Part shown: in pieces, positions 11,023 to 17,251 of the stretch
Layout of the letters: each line of letters begins with the position of its first letter
Numbering within the stretch: position 1 is the stretch's first letter
Assembly: GCA_014379165.1 (NCBI GenBank)
Contig: JACMMG010000025.1
Span: 1 to 17,251, forward strand
Source of the DNA: Candidatus Parcubacteria bacterium
GTDB taxonomy: Bacteria; Patescibacteriota; Minisyncoccia; Phycocordibacterales; SBAW01
Length of the DNA stretch: 17,251 nt
Direction: 5' to 3'
The notes under the pieces: model-generated
Told to the model about the DNA's origin: nothing
The model's database searches: none
The model's input: the letters and a program-made list of their open reading frames with translations, nothing else
Made by a program: the position numbers and the translations under genes

Positions 11023-12657
11023 ATGGTGAGCGCTATCCCCTCAGAATTAGAAACATATATTGCACGCCTGCGTAAACAAGGCATGTCGGACGAAGCGATT
11101 CGGTATCGTCTTACGCTTGCAGGATTTCCACACGAAGAAGTTCTAGCAGCGCTTGCTCCAACAAAAGTAGTTGCGGCCACTCCGGCGCCAATACCGGTGC
11201 CGGTTAAACCTGCACCTCTTTACACACCTGCACCGGTAAAGGTGGCTCCTCCTGTCATAGTGGCCACTCCGGTTGCGGTACGTCACAGGAGGAAAATACA
11301 ATGGAGAAGACCTGCTATTGCACTTGCAAGCGTTGCAGTACTCGTTGGCGTGATAGGCACAGGTGTACTGGTGTTAAAAGACAGACCCAATATTGTTTAC
11401 TCTATTTCTCTTCCCTCAGCTCAGGCTGCTTCGACAACGCTTACGTATGGTGCATGGCCCGCGCTTTCTGACCCGCAGTTTTACAGCGACGTAAAAAATA
11501 AATTTTCCGACGCCGACGCCTCTTTTATTACCGCCGATTTAAGTGCAATGACGCTCACGGTATATAAAAATGGTGCAAAGGCGTTGGAGGTTCCTATACT
11601 TGCAAAAGGCAAAGTTGGTTCGTGGTGGGAAACACCCGTTGGCATTTACGAAATTCAATCACAGGAAGAAAATCATTTTTCTTCATTTGGACAAGTAAAC
11701 CAGCCCTGGAGTCTCGCGTTTCAAGGAAATTTCTTTATCCATGGGTGGCCTACCTACCCCGACGGTACGGAAGTTTCCTCAACGTATTCAGGCGGTTGTA
11801 TCCGGCTTTCGACTGCCGATGCAAAAAAAGTATACGAGTTAGTCGGCGTTGGCATGCCGGTTGTGGTGTATAAAACTGCGCAGCAGGCAGACGACTTTGC
11901 TTACCAACCGAAGGGTCCTGTGCTTTCAGCCACTTCTTCGCTGGCGGTTGATATAAAAAATGGTTCCGTTTTAGCAAGTTACAACGATAATGCAGTTGTT
12001 CCAATTGCATCGATAACAAAGCTCATGACCGCACTTGTGGTAACCGAATACCTTAACCTCGACAAAGCAATACCAGTGCCGCTTGGAGCGAAAGTAGAGA
12101 CAACGGTACCGCGGCTCTCGACAGATAAGAGTTATACGGTGCACGATCTGCTTCTTTTGATGCTGACTGAATCGTCAAACGAGGCCGCAGAAGTTTTGGC
12201 TTCGGCGGTAGGGCGGCAGTATTTTGTTACGCTTATGAACCAAAAAGCAAAAGCGATCGGATTGTATGATACGAAATTCGACGATCCGTCGGGACTTTCA
12301 GAAGGAAATATGTCTTCATCGCGCGATCTGTTTTTGCTCTTGCAGTACTTATATGAGAATCGCCGCTTTATCTTAGACATTACAAGCAATACGCTTGAAA
12401 AGGACGCCTATGGCAGCCCGGTCTTTAGAGGTTTGGCAAACTTCAATATTATTGCGGGTGTTAAAGATAATTTTGTAGGCGGGAAAATAGGCAACACCGA
12501 TGAAGCGAAAGAAACGTATGCGGGAATTTATATGCTCAACGTCGACGGCCAGGAGCGGCCAATAGGAGTTATTACGCTCGGCTCAAGCCGAGTGCGGGAA
12601 GACGTTAAGAGTCTGCTTAACTATGTCGACACACTTTATACATCAGGAAGGCGATAG
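11023..12657 (+). CDS. L,D-transpeptidase (YkuD) fused to D-alanyl-D-alanine carboxypeptidase (S11)
   Basis: The gene encodes 544 aa. A cytoplasmic helical domain (1-45) is followed by a Pro/Ala/Val linker, one transmembrane helix (about 97-118) and the YkuD domain (about 150-285), with HGWP (H240) and SGGCIRLS (catalytic C259). An S11 peptidase domain (about 298-540) follows, with SITK (S330/K333) and SSN (384-386); the third motif is KIG (488-490) instead of KTG. L,D-transpeptidases cross-link tetrapeptide stems, and S11 carboxypeptidases trim pentapeptides to tetrapeptides, so the fusion joins donor formation with cross-linking outside the membrane. The KIG change could weaken beta-lactam binding or activity. 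There is no ribosome-binding site; the next gene has its own promoter. Confidence 0.9.
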   Translation: MVSAIPSELETYIARLRKQGMSDEAIRYRLTLAGFPHEEVLAALAPTKVVAATPAPIPVPVKPAPLYTPAPVKVAPPVIVATPVAVRHRRKIQWRRPAIALASVAVLVGVIGTGVLVLKDRPNIVYSISLPSAQAASTTLTYGAWPALSDPQFYSDVKNKFSDADASFITADLSAMTLTVYKNGAKALEVPILAKGKVGSWWETPVGIYEIQSQEENHFSSFGQVNQPWSLAFQGNFFIHGWPTYPDGTEVSSTYSGGCIRLSTADAKKVYELVGVGMPVVVYKTAQQADDFAYQPKGPVLSATSSLAVDIKNGSVLASYNDNAVVPIASITKLMTALVVTEYLNLDKAIPVPLGAKVETTVPRLSTDKSYTVHDLLLLMLTESSNEAAEVLASAVGRQYFVTLMNQKAKAIGLYDTKFDDPSGLSEGNMSSSRDLFLLLQYLYENRRFILDITSNTLEKDAYGSPVFRGLANFNIIAGVKDNFVGGKIGNTDEAKETYAGIYMLNVDGQERPIGVITLGSSRVREDVKSLLNYVDTLYTSGRR

Positions 12658-12660
12658 TTC

Positions 12661-12689
12661 TTGTTGTATAAAGATTTACGATGTATAAA
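12661..12689 (+). promoter_or_regulatory. Promoter of the 75-aa gene
   Basis: TTGTTG (12661-12666), 17-base spacer, TATAAA (12684-12689). It gives a leader of about 30 bases with an AAGGAG site. Confidence 0.6.
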
Positions 12690-12726
12690 GCAATTGGGGA
12701 CATCACAGTTCCGTAAGGAGACGCAG

Positions 12727-12954
12727 ATGAAATCGCTTGAGGAGATGACAACCCCGGCCGAGCTTGAGGAGGCTTGGTATGACGCAATCCGCAATCTCGA
12801 TCCCATAATTGCAGCGGCAATCAGGCAAGGCGCCGGTATAGCGGGGGCATCTGCGCAAACAGCGCACGCACAAGAGGCTTGGCGCCGGAAGTGTGCAGCG
12901 GAGCAGAGCCTCTACTTAAGTTCTCTTGAGACTCAGGTGGGCCACCCTGCTTGA
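12727..12954 (+). CDS. Small acidic helical protein, unknown family
   Basis: The gene encodes 75 aa. The ATG at 12727 is fixed by AAGGAG (12715-12720) six bases upstream and by the promoter at 12661, which rules out an upstream TTG in frame. The sequence is mostly helical and acidic at first (LEEMTTPAELEEAWYDAI), then a Gly/Ala-rich middle (IRQGAGIAGASAQTAHAQEAW) and a polar C-terminus with a single Cys. There is no signal peptide or transmembrane helix. It is monocistronic, ending with a GC-rich terminator. It belongs to the small-gene class with strong ribosome-binding sites. I do not recognise it. Confidence 0.65.
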   Translation: MKSLEEMTTPAELEEAWYDAIRNLDPIIAAAIRQGAGIAGASAQTAHAQEAWRRKCAAEQSLYLSSLETQVGHPA

Positions 12955-12980
12955 AATACACCTCCTCGTGAGGTCTCCCT

Positions 12981-13010
12981 GCCCGGCCGATGGCCGGGCT
13001 TTCTATATTT
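12981..13010 (+). terminator. Intrinsic terminator after the 75-aa gene
   Basis: GCCCGGCC (12981-12988) pairs perfectly with GGCCGGGC (12992-12999), loop GAT, then TTTCTATATTT. A smaller CCTC/GAGG hairpin precedes it at about 12961-12973. Confidence 0.85.
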
Positions 13011-13038
13011 GACGGGAATCAGATTCCCATCATAGGAT
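13009..13038 (+). promoter_or_regulatory. Promoter of the RAYT gene, overlapping its REP palindrome
   Basis: TTGACG (13009-13014), 18-base spacer, TAGGAT (13033-13038), five bases before the ATG at 13044. The palindrome at 13010-13032 fills the -35 and spacer, so transposase binding to it could repress its own gene. Confidence 0.55.
13010..13032 (+). repeat. REP-like palindrome, left of the RAYT gene
   Basis: GGGAATC (13014-13020) and GATTCCC (13022-13028) surround a single A; outer TGA/TCA also pair across one C-A mismatch. It shares TGACGGGAATC with the right-hand palindrome. Confidence 0.8.
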
Positions 13039-13043
13039 ATGTT

Positions 13044-13748
13044 ATGCGCGTAGAAGCCCATACGGTTGGTTCGATTATGCATGTTATAAAACGCGGAACC
13101 CGCGGTGTTAAGATCGTCAAAGATGCCGAAGATTATACTAATTTTATTCGCGCCTTATTTTATCTCAACGATACGTACACAAACGAAAATTGGAAACGCG
13201 ATACTGCTGCCTTCAGCATGTTCGAGCGCCCGCCTCTCTGGCCGGAGCGGGAGCCGCTTGTGAACATTCTTGCATGGACGCTGCTGCCGAATCATTTCCA
13301 CCTGATTATTCAAGAGCGGGTGGAAGGAGGTATTGCAAAATTCATGCAACGGCTTTGCAATAGCATGACGACTAATTTCAATAAAAAATACCATGAAAAG
13401 GGCAGTCTTTTTCAAGGTTCGTATAAGGGTAGGACGGTAGGCAAAGACACATATCTGCGTCAGCTAGTCTGGTATGTAATGGTCAAAAATGTTTTAGAGC
13501 TGTATCCGGGCGGTATTACTGCTGCGGTAAAAAATTTCAACCGGGCATGGGAGTGGGGCTTGCAATATAAATATTCAAATTTCGGAACGGCGATACAAGG
13601 GAAAATGTCACCGCTTATTGAAGATAAGGAGAGATTAATCAAAACGATATGCCAGTCGCCGGCGTTTAAAAAAGATTCAAAAGAAACGCTCAAATTACTT
13701 CACTTCCGTTCTGAAGAATTAAAGAGCTTAGCTCTTGAAGAATGGTAA
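13044..13748 (+). CDS. REP-associated tyrosine transposase (RAYT, Y1_Tnp)
   Basis: The gene encodes 234 aa from the ATG at 13044; a longer frame from 12990 would run through the terminator and the palindrome and is rejected. The HuH motif is HFH at 84-86 in WTLLPNHFHLII, and the catalytic Tyr is probably Y144 in the segment WYVMVKNVLELYPGG, which aligns with the YIHxNPVxAG region of RAYTs. Such enzymes cut single-stranded REP hairpins with a tyrosine nucleophile; they relate to IS200/IS605 TnpA but are usually single-copy. The N-terminal GTRGVKIVKDAEDY also fits. The stop codon lies within the right-hand REP stem. It starts leaderless five bases after TAGGAT. Confidence 0.9.
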   Translation: MRVEAHTVGSIMHVIKRGTRGVKIVKDAEDYTNFIRALFYLNDTYTNENWKRDTAAFSMFERPPLWPEREPLVNILAWTLLPNHFHLIIQERVEGGIAKFMQRLCNSMTTNFNKKYHEKGSLFQGSYKGRTVGKDTYLRQLVWYVMVKNVLELYPGGITAAVKNFNRAWEWGLQYKYSNFGTAIQGKMSPLIEDKERLIKTICQSPAFKKDSKETLKLLHFRSEELKSLALEEW

Positions 13749-13780
13749 AATGACGGGAATCTGATTCCCGTCATTTTACC
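13744..13780 (+). repeat. REP-like perfect palindrome and likely terminator, right of the RAYT gene
   Basis: GGTAAAATGACGGGAATC (13744-13761) and its exact complement (13763-13780) flank a central T: an 18-bp stem with a one-base centre. The RAYT stop codon (13746-13748) lies inside. The TTTTACC end may let it terminate transcription in both directions. Confidence 0.85.
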
Positions 13781-13813
13781 AGCAGTTGGAGGTTGAAGGT
13801 CAAAAAATGCATA

Positions 13814-13819
13814 TATACT
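13814..13819 (+). promoter_or_regulatory. -10 box, leaderless promoter of the DKNYY gene
   Basis: TATACT lies exactly six bases before the GTG at 13826, the same spacing as at other leaderless genes here. This decides the start codon. Confidence 0.5.
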
Positions 13820-13825
13820 TATAGT

Positions 13826-15001
13826 GTGGACGAAGCTCCAAAATCTCCCGAGGCAGCACCCACTCCCCCTACATCTGTCTCAAAAATCCCCAAATACTGG
13901 TGGGGCATTGCCGCCGCGTTTCTTGTTGTAGTACTAGCCGGCAGCACCAGTGCTTACTACTTTTCAAAAAATTCTCCTCCCTCAATTCTTGAAACTTCCA
14001 GAGCATCTTCGACGGTCCCCTGGATTCCTCTTTCTCAAACCAATTCAATATTTTTTGAAAAGGAACGAAAAGTGTATGTACTTGTCGAGCAGACATGGGA
14101 GGAGGAAATTGTTAATGCGGACCCTCTTACATTTGTAGTTCCTGACGAAAATATTGGCGGCCGACGGCTGGCGTATATGTATGCTAAAGATAAAAATAAT
14201 GTATATTATCGGTCAATAATAAGCGGAGAAGTGAGAGTCATACCTGAAGCTGATTTAATCTCTTTTCAGGCGGTGGCGGGCCAGGATGATTTTACCGCTC
14301 AGGATAAAAATCACAGATACCTCGCAGATTGGATAATTTGCGAGGACGTAACTAAAAAGACATGCGAATTTTGGGATGGTCCGGGCATCCAAAATGGACA
14401 TTGGTTTCCAGGAGTTTCCACCACGACTTCGCAAATTACTGACAGAAAACCCATTCTTAATGAGCGCGGCGAACCGAACGGCTGGTATTCGACCGATGGT
14501 CGATATATTTACGTCGACGAGACTGTGGTTGTTGGAGCTGATCTGAATACATTTGTAGGAATTGGCGGATTTAGGTTTGCAAGAGATAAAAATTATTTAT
14601 ATTATTATGGAAAAATTTATAATGGAAACATAATCGCAGATCCTGGTACTTTTACTCATATTGGTGGAGTCTTCTATAAAGACTCAGAAAATGTATATGT
14701 GTTTTCAGTTGATTATGCTCAGGCGATTTCAGCGGATGTAAAAACTTTTAAATCTCTGAATGATGAATATTATGGAAAAGATTCGACCCGTGTCTTTTTT
14801 GGTATAGATACACTGGAAGGTGCAGACCCAAAGAGTTTTGTTGTCCTCAATGATCGGTATGGAAAGGACACTTCACATGTTTATTGTATGGAGAATATTG
14901 TAGAGGGGGCTGATGTCGCAACCTTCGTTATCTCACCAACTAGCCTTTGGACTGGCCAGGATAAAAATCATAAGTATTTGCAAGGGGAAATTGTTGAGTG
15001 A
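13826..15001 (+). CDS. Membrane-anchored DKNYY-repeat protein
   Basis: The gene encodes 391 aa with a GTG start at 13826, chosen because TATACT precedes it by six bases; a TTG eleven codons earlier is the alternative. A Pro-rich cytoplasmic N-terminus is followed by one transmembrane helix (about 25-48, WWGIAAAFLVVVLAGSTSAYYF). The outside part carries repeated DKNxxYY units: AKDKNNVYY, AQDKNHRYL, ARDKNYLYYYG, YGKDSTRVFFG, YGKDTSHVYC and GQDKNHKYL, alternating with GADxxTFxxI segments. This matches the DKNYY family of surface repeats, whose function is unknown. The repeats probably form a beta-rich solenoid or propeller-like array. It begins just after the RAYT unit. Confidence 0.85.
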   Translation: MDEAPKSPEAAPTPPTSVSKIPKYWWGIAAAFLVVVLAGSTSAYYFSKNSPPSILETSRASSTVPWIPLSQTNSIFFEKERKVYVLVEQTWEEEIVNADPLTFVVPDENIGGRRLAYMYAKDKNNVYYRSIISGEVRVIPEADLISFQAVAGQDDFTAQDKNHRYLADWIICEDVTKKTCEFWDGPGIQNGHWFPGVSTTTSQITDRKPILNERGEPNGWYSTDGRYIYVDETVVVGADLNTFVGIGGFRFARDKNYLYYYGKIYNGNIIADPGTFTHIGGVFYKDSENVYVFSVDYAQAISADVKTFKSLNDEYYGKDSTRVFFGIDTLEGADPKSFVVLNDRYGKDTSHVYCMENIVEGADVATFVISPTSLWTGQDKNHKYLQGEIVE

Positions 15002-15009
15002 TTTTGGGG

Positions 15010-15015
15010 TATAAT
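15010..15015 (+). promoter_or_regulatory. -10 box of the VirD4-like gene
   Basis: Consensus TATAAT nine bases before the ATG at 15025, giving a 5' leader of only two or three bases. No good -35 is visible. Confidence 0.6.
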
Positions 15016-15024
15016 TAGCCTCAA

Positions 15025-16818
15025 ATGCAGGAGGATCCGAATAAAATAACGTTTTTTGCAGCTACGAACTCTCGGGGCAAGGAGATCTCTTTTGGTATTA
15101 AACGTCGCGACCGCGCGCGTCACATGTACGTTATCGGCAAAACGGGCATGGGGAAGTCGACCCTTCTTGAAAACATGGCTATTCAAGACGTACGCAATGG
15201 CGAGGGAATGGCCTTTATTGACCCGCACGGTTCAACTGCCGAGCGCATTCTTGAATATGTGCCGGAAAATAGAATTAAAGACGTTCTTTATTTTGCTCCA
15301 TTTGATATGGACTATCCGGTTGCATTCAACGTGATGGAAGACGTTGGTTATGATAAGCGGCACTTGGTAGTTTCAGGGCTTCTTTCCGCATTTCGAAAGA
15401 TTTGGGTTGACGCGTGGAGCGCGCGTATGGAATATATTCTTTCAAACACGCTTCTGGCGCTCTTGGAATATCCGGGCGCAACACTCCTTGATGTTAACCG
15501 CATGCTCGTTAATAAAGCATTCCGCAAAAAAGTCGTCGAAAATGTAAAAGACCCGGTTGTGCGTGCCTTCTGGCTTGAAGAATTTGCAACGTATACCGAC
15601 CGGTACACTCAGGAAGCAACGCCTGCTATTCAAAACAAGATCGGACAGTTTACGAGCAATCCGCTTATTCGTAACATCGTAGGACAATCGAAGTCGTCAT
15701 TCGACATCCGGCAGATGATGGATGAGAAGAAGATACTCATCATCAACCTTTCTAAGGGGCGAGTGGGCGAGGTGAACGCCACTCTGTTGGGAAGCATGCT
15801 TGTTACGAAGATATATCTGGCGGCAATGTCGCGCGCAGATGTTTCGGCTACAACACTAGAATCACTCCCCTCTTTTTATTTTTACGTCGACGAATTCCAG
15901 AGCTTTGCCAACCAGAGCTTTGCGGACATTCTTTCAGAAGCGCGCAAATACAAACTCAATCTCATAATTGCACACCAATATATAGAGCAGATGGAGGAAG
16001 AAGTGCGCGATGCGGTCTTTGGCAACGTGGGAACGACGGTAACTTTCAGAGTGGGACCATTTGACGCAGAGGTGTTGGAAACAATTTTTAACCCACAATT
16101 TACCGCACAAGACTTGGTAAACCTCGGTGCGTTCCAGATATATTTGACGCTCATGATAGACGGTGTAGGTTCTCCGCCTTTTTCCGCAACATCACTCCCG
16201 CCGTTTGATAAAACGCCACAAATGTTTGTAAGCGAAGTCATGGCAAGCTCGCGTACACAGTTTGGCAAACAACGAGTAGAAGTTGAAGGCGCGATAGAAC
16301 AGTGGCATGAAATAGAAAAAAATGAAGCTGCAGCCGCAAAGCCTAAAGTAGAAGAGCGACGCCCGACTTTTATTTCATCTTCTACATCATCTCGCCCTTC
16401 TCCTTCCCCTCGACCTGCTGCTCCCGCCGCGCGTGCTTATGAACGCCCCCCAGAGCGCACTTCAGCGCCTGCTCCTCGCAGAGAAAATAGAGAAAGAAAG
16501 CCTGAGTTTGCAGAATCACGAGCGCCTAAGCCTCGTACACCTGAAGTAGAGCAACCGCCTCTTGAAGGTGCTAAAAGCCTGCGTGAAGCGCTTGTACAGG
16601 CAACTGGCATGCACATGGAACAAGTACCACTTAAAGATCTTAAAGAGACACTTGGGGCGATAGCGCCAACGGCCGCGGCCAAGACACCTTCTTCCGAGCC
16701 TAAACCTACTATCCAATCTGCCTCGACTGAAGCGACAAGGCCTGCGGGCTTGCCAGAAGACGTTTTGCGCTCTATGCTCGCCGTTGATGAAACGGGGGAG
16801 CAAACGACAAATCAGTAA
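15025..16818 (+). CDS. VirD4/TraD-like conjugation-type coupling ATPase
   Basis: The gene encodes 597 aa. The Walker A motif GKTGMGKST spans 38-46, IDPHGSTAERIL follows a strand near 68, and FYFYVDEFQSF (about 283-293) is the Walker B/DEFQ motif of the TraD/VirD4 and TraG family. IIAHQYIEQMEEEVRDAVFGNVGTTVTFRVG is a further family signature. The usual N-terminal membrane helices are missing, so the protein is soluble or recruited. After about 430 the chain is low-complexity, rich in Pro, Arg, Ser and Ala, ending in a short helical segment (GAKSLREALVQATG). A role in DNA or protein movement across the envelope, or in a pilus system, is plausible. The next gene overlaps its end by 32 bases. Confidence 0.85.
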   Translation: MQEDPNKITFFAATNSRGKEISFGIKRRDRARHMYVIGKTGMGKSTLLENMAIQDVRNGEGMAFIDPHGSTAERILEYVPENRIKDVLYFAPFDMDYPVAFNVMEDVGYDKRHLVVSGLLSAFRKIWVDAWSARMEYILSNTLLALLEYPGATLLDVNRMLVNKAFRKKVVENVKDPVVRAFWLEEFATYTDRYTQEATPAIQNKIGQFTSNPLIRNIVGQSKSSFDIRQMMDEKKILIINLSKGRVGEVNATLLGSMLVTKIYLAAMSRADVSATTLESLPSFYFYVDEFQSFANQSFADILSEARKYKLNLIIAHQYIEQMEEEVRDAVFGNVGTTVTFRVGPFDAEVLETIFNPQFTAQDLVNLGAFQIYLTLMIDGVGSPPFSATSLPPFDKTPQMFVSEVMASSRTQFGKQRVEVEGAIEQWHEIEKNEAAAAKPKVEERRPTFISSSTSSRPSPSPRPAAPAARAYERPPERTSAPAPRRENRERKPEFAESRAPKPRTPEVEQPPLEGAKSLREALVQATGMHMEQVPLKDLKETLGAIAPTAAAKTPSSEPKPTIQSASTEATRPAGLPEDVLRSMLAVDETGEQTTNQ

Positions 16819-17251
16819 GCTTTTACTATATATAGTAGCGACCTCCGTACTATGCATGCCAGGGAGTGTTTTTGCCGCAGTCGAAATTACCCAAGTGATG
16901 TACGATGTTCCAGGTACAGACGCCGGGCGCGAATGGGTAACCGTAACCAACAAAGGGACGGCGAGTGTTGATATATCAAAATTTAAATTTCTTGAAGGGG
17001 GAGTCAATCACAAACTCATACTCACAAGCGGCTCGGCGCTTCTCTCTTCTGGCGGCTCCGCAATCATCGCAAGCAATGCGGCAACTTTTTTAAGCGAGCA
17101 TCCCGGCTTTGTTGGTGCTGTTTTTAAAAGCTCTTTTTCGCTCTCTAATACGGGAGAGACAATTGCGCTCATAAATGATACAGGTGCAGTAGAACACTCG
17201 CATACTTATATTGCACAGAAAAAAGCTCCAGCCGCTTCAAAATCAAAAAAG
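16787..17251 (+). CDS. Secreted lamin-tail-domain protein (3' end outside window)
   Basis: At least 155 codons are open to the window edge. The ATG at 16787 lies inside the preceding gene (32-base overlap, +1 frame) and gives a good signal peptide, MKRGSKRQISKLLLYIVATS followed by VLCMPGSVFA, with cleavage about residue 30. The mature part, VEITQVMYDVPGTDAGREWV then VTNKGTASVDISKFKF and later GGSAIIASNAATFLSEHP and FSLSNTGETIALINDTG, has the immunoglobulin-like pattern of lamin-tail (LTD) domains, including the EWV strand and the final GETIALIND turn. LTDs in bacteria occur on exported and cell-surface proteins. A Lys/Ala-rich stretch begins near the window end. Overlap suggests co-translation with the ATPase. 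Confidence 0.75.
   Translation, partial: MKRGSKRQISKLLLYIVATSVLCMPGSVFAAVEITQVMYDVPGTDAGREWVTVTNKGTASVDISKFKFLEGGVNHKLILTSGSALLSSGGSAIIASNAATFLSEHPGFVGAVFKSSFSLSNTGETIALINDTGAVEHSHTYIAQKKAPAASKSKK

Larger units (their letters stand above)
13010..13780 (+). mobile_element. RAYT-REP unit
   Basis: A Y1-family transposase gene sits between two matching imperfect/perfect palindromes, the typical arrangement of a REP-associated tyrosine transposase with its cognate REPs. The left palindrome is 23 bases, the right 37. Confidence 0.7.

Noticed and set aside
12990..13043. Longer start for the RAYT protein
   Set aside because: It would start in the terminator stem and run through the REP palindrome and promoter; similarity begins after 13044.
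1..17251. CRISPR array or anti-phage defence island
   Set aside because: No regularly spaced direct repeats and no cas, restriction or toxin-antitoxin genes are recognised in the window.

Overview
The window looks like chromosome of a Patescibacteria/CPR bacterium, probably of the Parcubacteria group. It opens with the 3' part of a divergent 16S rRNA gene. Its gene content fits that group: a shortened RsmI, a DKNYY-repeat protein, a lamin-tail protein, a VirD4/TraD-like ATPase, a RAYT transposase, and many small unknown proteins. The lineage call rests on recognising the 16S and the gene families; no search was run.

Layout. 1-650 is 16S rRNA (5' end outside the window), then a structured trailer and a terminator at 904-936; no 23S or 5S follows. 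985-1640 holds two small convergent genes, each with its own terminator, and tRNA-Ile(GAT). 1675-1820 is a highly structured element that repeats the 3' end of that tRNA. 1894-3831 holds a P-loop kinase, a leader-peptide attenuator controlling a 91-aa protein, a Nudix hydrolase and a 92-aa protein. 3920-4784 is tRNA-Leu(CAG) immediately followed by murI. 4839-5285 is a four-helix membrane protein. On the minus strand, 8000-5278 is a tight operon of an Mpl/MurC-type ligase, an aminoacyl-transferase-like GNAT protein and a SET-domain methyltransferase. 8040-10089 holds rsmI, a two-helix membrane protein and a membrane-anchored protein of an uncharacterised family. 10181-10939 is a secreted/membrane protein, 11023-12657 an L,D-transpeptidase/D,D-carboxypeptidase fusion, and 12727-12954 a small protein. 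13010-13780 is a RAYT gene between two REP-like palindromes. 13826-17251 holds a DKNYY protein, a VirD4-like ATPase and the start of a lamin-tail protein.

How it fits together. Cell-wall functions recur (MurI, Mpl-like ligase, LDT/DD-peptidase). The most striking feature is translation. The 16S tail, where the anti-Shine-Dalgarno (CCTCC) should lie, reads TGGAATGATTCAAATG, and most recognisable genes start a few bases after a TATAAT-like box, so they should give leaderless mRNAs. A second class of small, mostly unknown genes has strong GGAGG-type sites, longer 5' leaders and its own intrinsic terminator, and several have C-ending codon preference. These two classes, the amino-acid attenuator and the structured tRNA-derived element are the main things to follow up.
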